Positions 45,118-54,512 of a DNA stretch of 64,000 bases are shown here, piece by piece. Numbering within the stretch: the stretch's first letter is position 1; every line of letters starts with the position of its first letter. The DNA is from Bacteroidales bacterium WCE2008 (lineage in GTDB: Bacteria; Bacteroidota; Bacteroidia; Bacteroidales; UBA932), in the NCBI GenBank assembly GCA_900167925.1, contig FUZM01000003.1, forward strand, positions 1-64,000. Direction: 5' to 3'. The position numbers and the translations under genes were made by a program. A model generated the notes under the pieces. That model did not search any database. It was not told the DNA's origin and saw nothing but the letters and a program-made list of their open reading frames with translations.

Positions 45118-46104
45118 ATGAAGAAATTGGTAGTCTTTGCAGCAAGTATGCTGTCTTGCTTCCTTGTGTACTCACAAGAGGCTGACGACTCCGGCCGCAG
45201 TGTCGGGCTGTCTTTTATTCCGAGGATTGACTTAAGCACAGGTTCTACACTCGGCGATTCTTCTTTCTATACACTCGTTGAAGGCGACATTAACGAGTAT
45301 TTCTCATTCAGCATCTGCAATCATTGGTGGAGCGCAGAAGATCCTCAGGACCTTTACAAGAACACCCTCTATACCAATGGCAACACTTGGACCGACTGGG
45401 CAAACCTGACCATCCATCTTGGCAGCTTTGACCTTACCGGTGGCAAGATGGTGATGGCAATGGGAGGCTTCGAGTACGATGAGTACGACTACGAAGTGCA
45501 CTCCATCCAGTGCTCGCAGCTCTGGAACAACCTGGCTTGCTACCAGTGGGGCGGCCAGATCAGCTGGACCGACCCGTCCGAGCACAATCAGTTCATCGCC
45601 CAGATGACAACGTCGCCATACGGCATCAGACCCGTAAAAAGCAAAGTATTCACATACTCTCTCCAGTGGAGAGGCAACTATGGTCCTCTCGAGACTATCT
45701 GGAGCGGCACCAGACTTGACCAGAGCTGGAAGAGAAAGACTTCCACATATCTCGTAACTCTCGGCCAGAGAGTAAGCGCCGGCGATTTCACTTTCGGATT
45801 CGACTGGTTCAACAAAGTCGGCGTATATGACGATGAGCTTGATACTGTCAAAGACAGGATCCTCGAAAAAGGAAACACCTTCATCGGATCAGCTCTCTAT
45901 GCCCCTTCTGAGAAATGGGAGGTTTACGCCAAAGGCGGTTATGAGACCGGCTACATCGGCGACTGGTTCGGCGGACTCGCGTTCCACTGGTACCCGCTCA
46001 AGGACAGCAAAGATCTCAGGATCCACGCTACTGCGGGTTACTCTCTCGAAGAATATGTATTTTCAATAGGAGCTATCTACCATCTTAATTTCCCTCGGAA
46101 ATGA
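45118..46104 (+). CDS. outer-membrane beta-barrel protein coupled to potABCD
   Basis: This 328-aa protein has a signal peptide ([16 protein letters not shown]) and alternating beta strands rich in Trp, Tyr and Gly ([39 protein letters not shown]), ending in [10 protein letters not shown]. It resembles porin-like or DUF-type outer-membrane proteins; no specific family is recognised. Its stop overlaps the potA start (ATGA). The shared reading junction and tight operon suggest that it is the outer-membrane entry route for the polyamines or other substrate moved by PotABCD, which is inferred. Confidence 0.72.
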   Translation: MKKLVVFAASMLSCFLVYSQEADDSGRSVGLSFIPRIDLSTGSTLGDSSFYTLVEGDINEYFSFSICNHWWSAEDPQDLYKNTLYTNGNTWTDWANLTIHLGSFDLTGGKMVMAMGGFEYDEYDYEVHSIQCSQLWNNLACYQWGGQISWTDPSEHNQFIAQMTTSPYGIRPVKSKVFTYSLQWRGNYGPLETIWSGTRLDQSWKRKTSTYLVTLGQRVSAGDFTFGFDWFNKVGVYDDELDTVKDRILEKGNTFIGSALYAPSEKWEVYAKGGYETGYIGDWFGGLAFHWYPLKDSKDLRIHATAGYSLEEYVFSIGAIYHLNFPRK

Positions 46105-47489
46105 CAGATAAGATAATTAACATTTCGCACCTTTCGAAGTCCTTCCCTGGGGGTTCAAAGGTGCTTGATGACATTAATCTGTACATCAGAAGAGGCGAAT
46201 TCCTGACCCTTCTCGGTCCTTCCGGATGCGGAAAGACTACGATGCTCAGGATGATCGCAGGATTCCTCCAGCCAGACGAAGGCTCGATCACAATGGACGG
46301 CAAGGAGCTTACCGGCGTTCCGCCGCACCTCCGTCCTCTCAATACGGTATTCCAGAGATACGCCCTGTTCCCGCATCTCGATGTGTATGACAACATCGCG
46401 TTCGGCCTGAAACTCAAGGGTACTCCGGAAGACGAAATAGACAAACGCGTCCGTAAAGTGCTCAAACTTGTGAGCATGTCCGACTACGAGGACCGTGATG
46501 TCAACTCCCTTTCCGGAGGTCAGCAGCAGCGTATCGCAATCGCCCGCGCTATCGTGAACCGTCCGAAAGTGCTTCTTCTTGACGAGCCGCTTGCGGCCCT
46601 CGACCTGAAGATGCGCAAGGACATGCAGATAGAGCTCAAGGAGATGCATAAGAAGCTCGGAATTACCTTCATCTATGTCACCCACGATCAGGAAGAGGCC
46701 CTTACTCTCAGCGATACCATCGTTGTCATGAACGAGGGCAAGATCCAGCAGATCGGCACCCCGATGGACATCTATAACGAGCCTGTCAACTCATTCGTGG
46801 CAGATTTCATCGGAGAGAGCAACATTCTCAACGGCACCATGATCAAGGACCGCAAGGTAAGTTTCATCGATCATGATTTCGACTGCGTCGACGAGGGCTT
46901 CGGAGAGAATGTCCCTGTAGATGTCGTAATCCGTCCTGAAGATGTCATCATCAAGAGCAAGCTCGAAGGCGCCCAGTTCACCGGCAAGGTGAAATCATGC
47001 ACCTTCAAGGGCGTGCACTACGAGATGTTCGTGGATACGGACGAGGGTTACGAGATGATGATCCAGGACTACAATGCTTTCGAGGTCGGAAGCGCCGTAG
47101 GCATGAGCATCCGTCCTAACGATATCCAGGTAATGCATAAAGAGCGCACCTGCAATACGTTCAAGGGCGTCATGAAGTCTTCCGACACCGTGGAATTCCT
47201 TGGCGGCGAATTCAAGTGCAAGGATACCGGACTCGCTGCAGGCGACGAAGTGACCGTAACCGTGGACTTCAGCAAGGTGGATCTTCTGGACCATGACGAC
47301 GAGGCTGTATGCTCAGGTAACGTGGCTTTCATCCTGTACAAGGGTGACCACTACCACCTTACCATCAAGGCCGAGAACGGGGAGAAGGTCTGGGTCGATA
47401 CCGACGATATATGGGACAAGAACGACCTTGTCGGAATCAATATTTTACCGAAAGACATCCATATAACAAAAACGGCGGAAAATGAATAA
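46101..47489 (+). CDS. potA: spermidine/putrescine ABC transporter ATPase PotA
   Basis: This 462-aa ATPase drives polyamine import. It has Walker [10 protein letters not shown], the signature [15 protein letters not shown], Walker [12 protein letters not shown] and the switch His VTHDQEEA. After about residue 240 it has a TOBE-type regulatory domain. The protein is about 90 residues longer than typical PotA (near 370), and the extra C-terminal part looks like a second beta-barrel domain ([19 protein letters not shown]). It is the second gene of the operon, overlapping potB by 8 bases. Confidence 0.94.
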   Translation: MTDKIINISHLSKSFPGGSKVLDDINLYIRRGEFLTLLGPSGCGKTTMLRMIAGFLQPDEGSITMDGKELTGVPPHLRPLNTVFQRYALFPHLDVYDNIAFGLKLKGTPEDEIDKRVRKVLKLVSMSDYEDRDVNSLSGGQQQRIAIARAIVNRPKVLLLDEPLAALDLKMRKDMQIELKEMHKKLGITFIYVTHDQEEALTLSDTIVVMNEGKIQQIGTPMDIYNEPVNSFVADFIGESNILNGTMIKDRKVSFIDHDFDCVDEGFGENVPVDVVIRPEDVIIKSKLEGAQFTGKVKSCTFKGVHYEMFVDTDEGYEMMIQDYNAFEVGSAVGMSIRPNDIQVMHKERTCNTFKGVMKSSDTVEFLGGEFKCKDTGLAAGDEVTVTVDFSKVDLLDHDDEAVCSGNVAFILYKGDHYHLTIKAENGEKVWVDTDDIWDKNDLVGINILPKDIHITKTAENE

Positions 47490-48255
47490 AAGATCAAGTT
47501 GGGCTCTGCCTTACTTCATTTTTATGGTTCTGTTTGTCGTGCTGCCTCTTCTGATGGTTGTCATATACTCCTTTCAGAACTCGGCAGGTCAGTTCACACT
47601 GGCAAACTTCAGCAAGTTCATTACTGACAAGGACTCGCTGAGCACCTTCGCGCTTTCTATCGAGGTGGCCATAGAAAACACTCTGCTCTGCATTCTTATT
47701 GGATATCCTGTCGCATACATTCTTGCGGACAAGAATCTCAACAAGAGTGCGGTGACGGTCGTGCTGTTCATTCTCCCAATGTGGGTGAATGCCCTGATGA
47801 GGACTCTGGCTACCGCCGAGCTCTTCAACATGGCGGGTATCACTCTCGGAAAGGGCACGTTGCTTTTCGGTATGTGCTATGATTATCTTCCGTTCATGAT
47901 CTATCCGATCTACAACGTACTGAACAAGATGGATAAGTCTTATGCCGAAGCTGCCGAGGATCTCGGCGCGAAGCCGAAGGAGGTCTTCCTGAAGATTACT
48001 CTTCCGCTTTCGATGCCCGGCGTCCTGAGTGGTGTCATGATGGTTTTCATGCCGACGGTTTCAACCTTCGCGATCTCCGAGTTCCTGACCAACAACAAGA
48101 TCAAGCTTTTCGGTACGATCATCCAGGAGAATATCAACAATTCGATGTGGAACTACGGTGCAGCACTTTCGCTGCTCATGCTGGTGATCATCGCAATAAC
48201 TACTTTCCTTCAGGGTAATGCCAAGGAGGATACAGTCGATGGAGGGGCAATATGA
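47482..48255 (+). CDS. potB: spermidine/putrescine ABC transporter permease PotB
   Basis: The 257-aa permease has six membrane segments and the EAA loop [27 protein letters not shown], which contacts PotA. Length and layout are normal. It overlaps potA and potC. Confidence 0.94.
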   Translation: MNKRSSWALPYFIFMVLFVVLPLLMVVIYSFQNSAGQFTLANFSKFITDKDSLSTFALSIEVAIENTLLCILIGYPVAYILADKNLNKSAVTVVLFILPMWVNALMRTLATAELFNMAGITLGKGTLLFGMCYDYLPFMIYPIYNVLNKMDKSYAEAAEDLGAKPKEVFLKITLPLSMPGVLSGVMMVFMPTVSTFAISEFLTNNKIKLFGTIIQENINNSMWNYGAALSLLMLVIIAITTFLQGNAKEDTVDGGAI

Positions 48256-49064
48256 TGACAGCAAAGAGAATTTTAGCAAAAAGTTATCTGTGGCTGATTC
48301 TGGCCGTGCTGTACGCCCCGATCATCTTTATCGCGGTCTTTTCGTTTACCGAAGCCAAATCTCTCGGTAACTGGACCGGTTTTTCAGTCAATCTGTACAA
48401 GTCTCTCTTCACCGGTAACATGCAGAATTCCGGCGGGCTGATCTCTGCTGTGGAGAATACTCTTCTGATTGCGCTCATAGCGTCTATAGTAGCCACTATC
48501 ATGGGCACGGTCGCTGCAATCGGTATCTTTAATCTCCGTGGCAAGAAGAAGCAGACAATGCAGTTCCTGAACAACATCCCGATGATCAATCCGGACATCA
48601 TCACCGGTGTGTCGCTGTTCCTTCTGTTTGTATTCCTGCATATTTCGCAGGGTTATACGACTGTAATCCTGGCACATATTACGTTCTGCACTCCTTATGT
48701 AGTACTGAACGTGCTTCCGAAGCTTTCCCAGATGAATCCGAACATCTACGAGGCGGCTCTGGACCTCGGCGCGACTCCATACCAGGCTTTGCGCAAGGTA
48801 ATGATCCCGAGCCTGCGTCCGGGCATGATTTCGGGCTTTATCCTGTCGTTCACGATGAGTCTCGACGATTTCGCCGTAACGTTCTTCACTAGAGGAACGA
48901 TCGGTCTCGATACCCTTTCTACGTATATCTATACGGACGCCCGCAAGGGAGGTCTGACTCCGGAGCTGAAGCCTCTCATGACTATCATTTTCCTGGTCAT
49001 CCTGGCTGTGCTCCTGATTATTAATATCCGTTCGGAAAAAAATAACAACAATAAGAAGAAATGA
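48252..49064 (+). CDS. potC: spermidine/putrescine ABC transporter permease PotC
   Basis: The 270-aa permease has six membrane segments and the EAA loop YEAALDLGATPYQALRKVMIPSLRPG. It partners PotB. It starts in an ATGA overlap with potB and ends in an ATGA overlap with potD. The C-terminus is Lys/Asn rich. Confidence 0.94.
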   Translation: MMTAKRILAKSYLWLILAVLYAPIIFIAVFSFTEAKSLGNWTGFSVNLYKSLFTGNMQNSGGLISAVENTLLIALIASIVATIMGTVAAIGIFNLRGKKKQTMQFLNNIPMINPDIITGVSLFLLFVFLHISQGYTTVILAHITFCTPYVVLNVLPKLSQMNPNIYEAALDLGATPYQALRKVMIPSLRPGMISGFILSFTMSLDDFAVTFFTRGTIGLDTLSTYIYTDARKGGLTPELKPLMTIIFLVILAVLLIINIRSEKNNNNKKK

Positions 49065-50368
49065 AAAAAACTATTAATTTCATCCTTGGTGTAGCAGCTC
49101 TTTTCTGCGCTGTTGCATGCGGCTCCGACAGGGGCGACATCCTCAAGGTTTACAACTGGTCTGACTATATCGGAGAAGATGTGATATCTGACTTCGAGCA
49201 GTGGTATAAGGAGCAGACCGGAGAGAGCGTAACCGTTGTTTACCAGACTTTTGATATCAACGAGACTATGCTTTCAAAGATCGAGAAGGGTCACGAGGAC
49301 TATGATGTTGTCTGCCCTTCTGACTATATCATCGAGAGAATGCTCAACAACGGACTTCTTCTCCCGCTCGATTTCAAGTCTCTTCCTGATTCAATCAACT
49401 ACATAGCCGAGAACAAGTCTCCGTACATCGAAAAGATGTTCGAGGATATCAATCCTGATATCAATGCCAATGATTATTCTGTGGCTTATATGTGGGGCAC
49501 CACCGGTATCATCTACAATCCTAAGTATGTGACCGACGAGGAGGCTGCGACATGGAATATCATGCGTAATCCTAAGTTCAAGGACAGACTTCTTGTCAAG
49601 GATGCAGCAAGAGATGTATATGGCCCTGTGCTCATCTATCTCAAGCAGCAGGAGCTCAAGGATAGCACCGTTACTCTCCAGGAGCTCATGTCTGATTCTT
49701 CTGACGAGTCTCTCGCAGCCGTGGAGGCTTTCCTTCGCGAGGCTAAGGAGAATGTGCTTGGATGGGAGGCTGATTTCGGCAAGGATCAGATGACCAAGGA
49801 GCTTGGCGTTGTCTCTATCAACTGGAGCGGCGATGCCGTATGGGCTATCGAAGAGGCTGCAGAGCTTGGTGTAGAGCTCAAGTATGTGGTTCCTGAGGAA
49901 GGTAGTACAGTATGGTTTGACGGCTGGGTTATCCCTAAGTATGCCCAGAATGTCAAGGCTGCAACTTATTTCATCGATTTCATGTGCAGGAAAGATATCG
50001 CTATCCGTAACATGGAAGAGACCGGATATGTTTCTGCTAACGGAGCTCTTGAGGTTCTGGAGTCACAGATTGACGAGGAGTATGATCCTATCGATCTTTC
50101 TTATTTCTTCGGAGAAGGTGTCGACAGCGTATGCGTAGATCCGACTCTCTATCCTGACCGTGCTGTCATCGAGCGTTGTGCTCTTGAGCATGACTGGGGC
50201 GAGGATACCGACAAGCTTATCGAAATGTGGGCTCGCGTAAAAGGCGATAATGCCAGCAGCTTCACCTATGTCATCATCGTAGCAGCAGTCGCCGTGATCG
50301 CCTTCATGATCTACAGAGCAGCCGCTTCCCGCAAGAAAAAAGCTGCCCGCAAGGCTGGCCGCAAATAA
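49061..50368 (+). CDS. potD: polyamine-binding protein PotD with extra C-terminal membrane segment
   Basis: The 435-aa substrate-binding protein has a lipoprotein signal (ALFCAVACGSDRGD). The periplasmic domain matches PotD: KVYNWSDYIGEDVISDFEQW, YDVVCPSDYIIERMLNNGLL, YSVAYMWGTTGIIYN and INWSGDAVWAIEEA. Unusually, it ends with a hydrophobic segment (FTYVIIVAAVAVIAFMIY, about residues 404-421) and a Lys/Arg-rich tail, so both ends could be anchored in the inner membrane. It uses more T-ending codons than potA. The last gene of the operon, before a strong terminator. Confidence 0.9.
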   Translation: MKKTINFILGVAALFCAVACGSDRGDILKVYNWSDYIGEDVISDFEQWYKEQTGESVTVVYQTFDINETMLSKIEKGHEDYDVVCPSDYIIERMLNNGLLLPLDFKSLPDSINYIAENKSPYIEKMFEDINPDINANDYSVAYMWGTTGIIYNPKYVTDEEAATWNIMRNPKFKDRLLVKDAARDVYGPVLIYLKQQELKDSTVTLQELMSDSSDESLAAVEAFLREAKENVLGWEADFGKDQMTKELGVVSINWSGDAVWAIEEAAELGVELKYVVPEEGSTVWFDGWVIPKYAQNVKAATYFIDFMCRKDIAIRNMEETGYVSANGALEVLESQIDEEYDPIDLSYFFGEGVDSVCVDPTLYPDRAVIERCALEHDWGEDTDKLIEMWARVKGDNASSFTYVIIVAAVAVIAFMIYRAAASRKKKAARKAGRK

Positions 50369-50414
50369 GCGCTGATTTCAATCATACAGGAAGTCACCCT
50401 TCCTGACAATCCCT

Positions 50415-50445
50415 TAAGGATGGTCCTCCCGGGCCATCCTTTTTT
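50415..50445 (+). terminator. terminator of the potABCD operon
   Basis: The stem AAGGATGGTCC / GGGCCATCCTT, with a TCCC loop, is followed by TTTT. It lies 46 bases after the potD stop. Confidence 0.9.
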
Positions 50446-50526
50446 CGTCACTGTGCGATGCCAGCAGACCTTCGGACAATTGACACATCCTCGCTTAACG
50501 GGGCCTCTATTCCGTCGGATAAAGCG

Positions 50527-50733
50527 TTGAGGGTGCACGACATATAGACAGAGACGTGTCTACTGCAGGGTACTGCACCCTCATACCTCTTTTTTCGGCG
50601 CTGAGGGTGCAACAACCTGCCACTGAGTGCCCTGTACTGTGGTATGCTGCACCCTTAACATTGAATTATCGGCATTGAGGGTGCACCACCATGCCACCGA
50701 GCGCCCTGTACTGTGGTATGCCGCCCCCTCAAC
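50527..50733. repeat. 74-bp tandem triplet with inverted-repeat ends
   Basis: Three units start at 50527, 50601 and 50675, exactly 74 bases apart. Each unit runs from TTGAGGGTGCA (or CTGAGGGTGCA) to TGCACCCTCA or a variant, so each can fold on its outer ends. Units two and three also share CCCTGTACTGTGGTATG inside. Unit one is less similar in its middle. The third unit's right end is altered (CCGCCCCCTCAA). Confidence 0.8.
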
Positions 50734-50885
50734 ATTTTAATGGGCCACGGGGAGAGGGAGGGACCCGATGGATACGAGTTCTGCGGAGCAGGACGGAGTC
50801 GGCGGAACAGAGCCGGGGCCACGAGGATTCCCGCCGCTGACGGAGGCGGCCCGGCAGCCGGACGAGACCAGAAGGCACAAAAAAA
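50734..50885. other. GC-rich spacer of unknown nature
   Basis: This stretch is visibly richer in G and C than the genes around it (e.g. CGGAGGCGGCCCGGCAGCC). Open frames exist in both strands but have no coding features, no clear start signal and cross into the terminator of the next gene. It may belong to the repeat element above. Confidence 0.4.
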
Positions 50886-50908
50886 GGGCGACCTTGAAGG
50901 TCGCCCTA
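50886..50908 (-). terminator. terminator of the OmpA-family gene
   Basis: The perfect stem GGGCGACCTT / AAGGTCGCCC is followed on the minus strand by a run of T. It lies 20 bases after the stop of the OmpA-family gene. Confidence 0.9.
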
Positions 50909-50927
50909 AATATGAAGTCTGGATAAC

Positions 50928-52070
50928 TTACTTGATAACAGTGCAACGGAGTGCAGAAGCTGGCTTGCCGTCAACGCCACCGAGGCTTTCAACTGCGAGC
51001 TTGCTCTCAGCAACACCGCACTTCTTAACGAGGTAATTCTTAACTGCGTTAGCACGAGCCTCAGCGAGCTTAGCGTTACCTGCTACAGAACCGGTACCCT
51101 TATCAGCAGAACCTGTGATAGTGTAAACCTTGTCGTCAGCTGACTTGTTGATTACGTTAGCTGCGAAGAAATCAAGGTGAGCTTTCTCACGATCGTTGAT
51201 AACTGAAGAGTTGATTGCGAAGAAAGTCTTAGCGATAGGCTCAACCTCGCTCTCCTTACCTACGTAAACAGTGTCAGGAGTCTGAGCTTTAAGACGAGCA
51301 ATCTCATCCTTGAGAGAAGCGTTCTCTTTCTCGAGAGCAGCAACACGGTCCTTAAGAGCGTTGTACTGGTCAACAGTGAAAGGAACAGGAACGATAACCG
51401 GCATTACAGAAGAAAGACGGTCGAAGTTGGTTCTGCCAAGGTTGAAGATAAGACCTGCAGTAGCGGAAACAGGGAAGAAGAATCTACCGTTGTCATTGAA
51501 CTGACGAGCGTGAGCTGCGAGAGCCTGAACATCGAGGAAGAGGTCAACATGCTTGCCAAGACGGAGATCATTGAGGATACCAGCACCTACTGCATACTCC
51601 CAGTCAGCATTCTTGAAACCGTCAACGCCGAGGCCACCGACAGTAGCGTAAGGAATAACATCCCAGAAACGGGTCTCCTTATAGCCAGAGAATGAGTTAG
51701 AGAGATTCCAGAGGAAGTCAGCATGGAAATAGTGCTGTGTGAAAGCATCTTTGTACTGCTCTTCGAAAGTATTCTTGAGACCCTTCCAGCCGGCACGAAC
51801 ACCAACAGCAGGAGTAATCCACTTACCTACGTTAACGTCTGTTGCAAGACCAAATCCGTCGAAAGTGTTGATAGCGTTGGCAACTGTAGCATTAACACCG
51901 GCGCCTACACCGATGAACCAGTTGTCCCAGAATGAGTTAGTGACATAAGCACCGCGAACGATGTTACCATTCTCGTCACGGTTTCCATTCTCCTGTGCAT
52001 TTGCACTGAAAGAGAAAGTAAAGAGTCCTGCTGCTACGAGAACTCCGAGAAGCTTTTTCATACCTTTCAT
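50928..52070 (-). CDS. OmpA-family outer-membrane porin
   Basis: This 380-aa outer-membrane protein has a signal peptide (LLGVLVAAGLFTFSFSANA), an N-terminal barrel (DNWFIGVGAGVNATVANAI), a coiled-coil-like linker (YNALKDRVAALEKENASLKDEI) and a C-terminal OmpA domain (FFAINSSVINDREKAHLDFFAANV, AEARANAVKNYLVKKCGV), which binds peptidoglycan. It is a usual abundant Bacteroidales porin. ATG 52070 is chosen as a start near the signal; 52061 is an alternative. Its promoter and terminator are both strong. Confidence 0.93.
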   Translation of the reverse strand: MKGMKKLLGVLVAAGLFTFSFSANAQENGNRDENGNIVRGAYVTNSFWDNWFIGVGAGVNATVANAINTFDGFGLATDVNVGKWITPAVGVRAGWKGLKNTFEEQYKDAFTQHYFHADFLWNLSNSFSGYKETRFWDVIPYATVGGLGVDGFKNADWEYAVGAGILNDLRLGKHVDLFLDVQALAAHARQFNDNGRFFFPVSATAGLIFNLGRTNFDRLSSVMPVIVPVPFTVDQYNALKDRVAALEKENASLKDEIARLKAQTPDTVYVGKESEVEPIAKTFFAINSSVINDREKAHLDFFAANVINKSADDKVYTITGSADKGTGSVAGNAKLAEARANAVKNYLVKKCGVAESKLAVESLGGVDGKPASALRCTVIK

Positions 52071-52142
52071 GATCATATAAAAAATTAAAAAAAAAACTTT
52101 CTTTCGCCTCTTTTGGCCCTTATTTAATGACCAAAGTATATG

Positions 52143-52173
52143 CAAATATAGTAATACCTTTCACAATTACAAA
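52143..52173 (-). promoter_or_regulatory. promoter of the OmpA-family gene
   Basis: On the minus strand, TTTG (52173 to 52170), exactly 19 bases, then TATATTTG (52150 to 52143): a perfect match to the Bacteroidetes consensus. The leader is about 65 bases. Confidence 0.75.
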
Positions 52174-52323
52174 ATTATTACAGTTTTTTCAACGTATACT
52201 CGTTGCGATGAAAAACGCGGATAGAACCTCATTTATAACATTTTAAGGGAAGAAAAGGGAACGGGCCGTCAAATTCCGGAAGGCTTCCTACACCTTATAA
52301 TTAAAAAGATGTATCTTTACAAA

Positions 52324-54462
52324 ATGAAATTCAAACTCAGCTCACAATACAAACCTTCAGGCGATCAGCCCGCCGCCATAAAAGGCCTGGTTTCGGCCAT
52401 ACAAAGCGGTGTAGACGCGGTTACGCTGCTTGGAGTGACCGGATCCGGAAAGACCTTCACCATGGCAAACGTGATCCAGCAGCTCCAGCGTCCGGCACTG
52501 ATTCTGAGCCACAACAAGACCCTCGCCGCCCAGTTGTACGGAGAGTTCAAGTCATTCTTTCCGGAGAATGCGGTAGAGTACTTCGTCTCATATTACGATT
52601 ATTACCAGCCGGAGGCATATATTCCTTCGACAGATACCTATATAGAGAAAGACCTCAGCATCAACGACCAGATCGACAAGCTCAGGCTGAGCGCCGCTTC
52701 TGCCCTGATGGCCGGGCGCCGGGATGTCATCGTCATCTCCAGCGTGTCCTGCCTGTATGGCATAGGCAATCCTGCCGACTTCCATACCCAGACCGTGACG
52801 GTCCGCAAAGGCGAGGAGCGCAGCATGACAAGGTTGATGTACCATCTTGTCGACGCCCTGTACAGCCGCACTGAGACAGATTTCAAGCGCGGAACTTTCC
52901 GTGTCCGGGGCGACACGATAGACGTATTCCTCGGAGGTGCCGATGAAGCCGTAAGGATAGAGTTCTTCGGAGATGAAGTCGACAGGATATCCCTGATAGA
53001 TCCAGTTACGGGAGCGATCATAGAGGACCTCAACGAAGTCCCGATCTACCCTGCCAAGAACTTCGTGACGACGAAGGAGCAGACAGTCAAGGCCGTAAGC
53101 ATGATCCAGGACGACCTGGTAAAACAGATAGATTACTTCGAGAGCATCGGGAAGCCGCTCGAGGCGAAGCGCCTGAAGCAGCGCGTGGAGTATGATCTCG
53201 AAATGATCAAAGAAATGGGCTATTGCCCCGGAATCGAGAACTACTCCCGATATCTTGACGGACGCTCGGCCGGAGAAAGGCCGTTCTGCCTGATCGACTA
53301 TTTCCCGGACGATTTCATTACCTTCATAGACGAGAGTCATGTCACACTCCCCCAGATCAGGGCCATGTACGGCGGCGACCATTCCAGGAAGTCCGTCCTG
53401 ATCGAGTACGGGTTCAGACTTCCGGCAGCGGCAGACAACCGCCCTCTGACGTTCGATGAGTTCGAGGCCAACACCGGCCAGACCGTCTATGTCAGCGCGA
53501 CTCCGGGAGACTATGAACTCGAAAAGAGCGAAGGTCTCATGGTCGAGCAGGTAGTCCGTCCGACCGGACTGCTGGACCCTCCGATCGAAGTCAGGCCGAC
53601 GAAGAATCAGGTCGACGACCTGCTGGAGGAGATCCGCAAGAGAGCCGAAGTCGATGAAAGAGTCCTTGTCACGACCCTGACCAAGCGTATGGCAGAGGAA
53701 CTGGACAGCTATTTCGGGCGCATGGGAGTGCGCTGCCGCTACATCCATTCCGACATCGACACGACCGAGAGAGTCGAGATCATAGAGGACTTCAAGAAGG
53801 GATTGTTCGACGTCCTTATCGGAGTCAACCTGCTCAGGGAAGGCCTGGACATCCCTATGGTATCGCTCGTGGCCATTCTGGACGCGGACAAGGAGGGTTT
53901 CCTACGGTCCGGCAGAGCCCTTACCCAGACCGCCGGAAGAGCGGCACGAAACATACATGGTCTCGTGATCATGTATGCCGACACCATCACCCAGTCCATG
54001 CAGGAGACGATCTACGAGACCGACCGCCGCCGCAGCAAACAGATGGAATACAATAAGCTGCACAACATAACCCCGAAGCAGATCGAGACAAGGCAGAACA
54101 TCCTGCTCAGCGAACTCGGCAATGCCGGTTCCGGTCATGTCAGCGCCGCCAACTCATACGACGACCCTACCTATATTCCGAGCCCGTCCGAACTCGGAAA
54201 GGGCACCATCACCGTCGGGCTGGGCCATGATTCCAAGAGAGAGACGAATTCGGCCTATGTCGACGGCTATCTGCAGGCTGACCTCGCCGCCGTCCTCCAG
54301 GACCCTGTCGTCAGGGCCATGTCCCGCGAGCAGGTAGAGAAGCTGGTGGAAGAGACGAAGCGCAAGATGCAGAAGGCAGCCGCCGAACTGGAATTTACCG
54401 CTGCCGCACGTCTGAGGGACGAAATGTGGGCTCTGCAGGAGTATCTTAAAGTCTGGAAATAA
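52324..54462 (+). CDS. uvrB: excinuclease ABC subunit UvrB
   Basis: The 712-aa DNA-damage recognition helicase works with UvrA and UvrC in nucleotide excision repair. It has Walker A GVTGSGKTFT, the beta-hairpin YYDYYQPEAYIPSTDTYIEK, the DEAD-type motif FIDESH, motif VI QTAGRAARN and a C-terminal UVR coiled coil (VEETKRKMQKAAAELEFTAAARLRDEM). ATG 52324 is chosen to give MKFKLSSQYKPSGDQP; an in-frame ATG at 52309 adds five residues. Confidence 0.98.
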   Translation: MKFKLSSQYKPSGDQPAAIKGLVSAIQSGVDAVTLLGVTGSGKTFTMANVIQQLQRPALILSHNKTLAAQLYGEFKSFFPENAVEYFVSYYDYYQPEAYIPSTDTYIEKDLSINDQIDKLRLSAASALMAGRRDVIVISSVSCLYGIGNPADFHTQTVTVRKGEERSMTRLMYHLVDALYSRTETDFKRGTFRVRGDTIDVFLGGADEAVRIEFFGDEVDRISLIDPVTGAIIEDLNEVPIYPAKNFVTTKEQTVKAVSMIQDDLVKQIDYFESIGKPLEAKRLKQRVEYDLEMIKEMGYCPGIENYSRYLDGRSAGERPFCLIDYFPDDFITFIDESHVTLPQIRAMYGGDHSRKSVLIEYGFRLPAAADNRPLTFDEFEANTGQTVYVSATPGDYELEKSEGLMVEQVVRPTGLLDPPIEVRPTKNQVDDLLEEIRKRAEVDERVLVTTLTKRMAEELDSYFGRMGVRCRYIHSDIDTTERVEIIEDFKKGLFDVLIGVNLLREGLDIPMVSLVAILDADKEGFLRSGRALTQTAGRAARNIHGLVIMYADTITQSMQETIYETDRRRSKQMEYNKLHNITPKQIETRQNILLSELGNAGSGHVSAANSYDDPTYIPSPSELGKGTITVGLGHDSKRETNSAYVDGYLQADLAAVLQDPVVRAMSREQVEKLVEETKRKMQKAAAELEFTAAARLRDEMWALQEYLKVWK

Positions 54463-54512
54463 TTGCATAATCCTCGGATTTTTCATTATCTTTACGGGAA
54501 AACACGACGATT

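Noticed and set aside
50713..51036. 107-codon open frame over the GC-rich spacer and the end of the OmpA gene
   Set aside because: It runs through the OmpA-family terminator and the 3' end of that gene on the opposite strand; the product is repetitive and without a recognisable domain.
52588..53748. 386-codon open frame antisense to uvrB
   Set aside because: It is entirely inside uvrB in the complementary frame, with no family resemblance.
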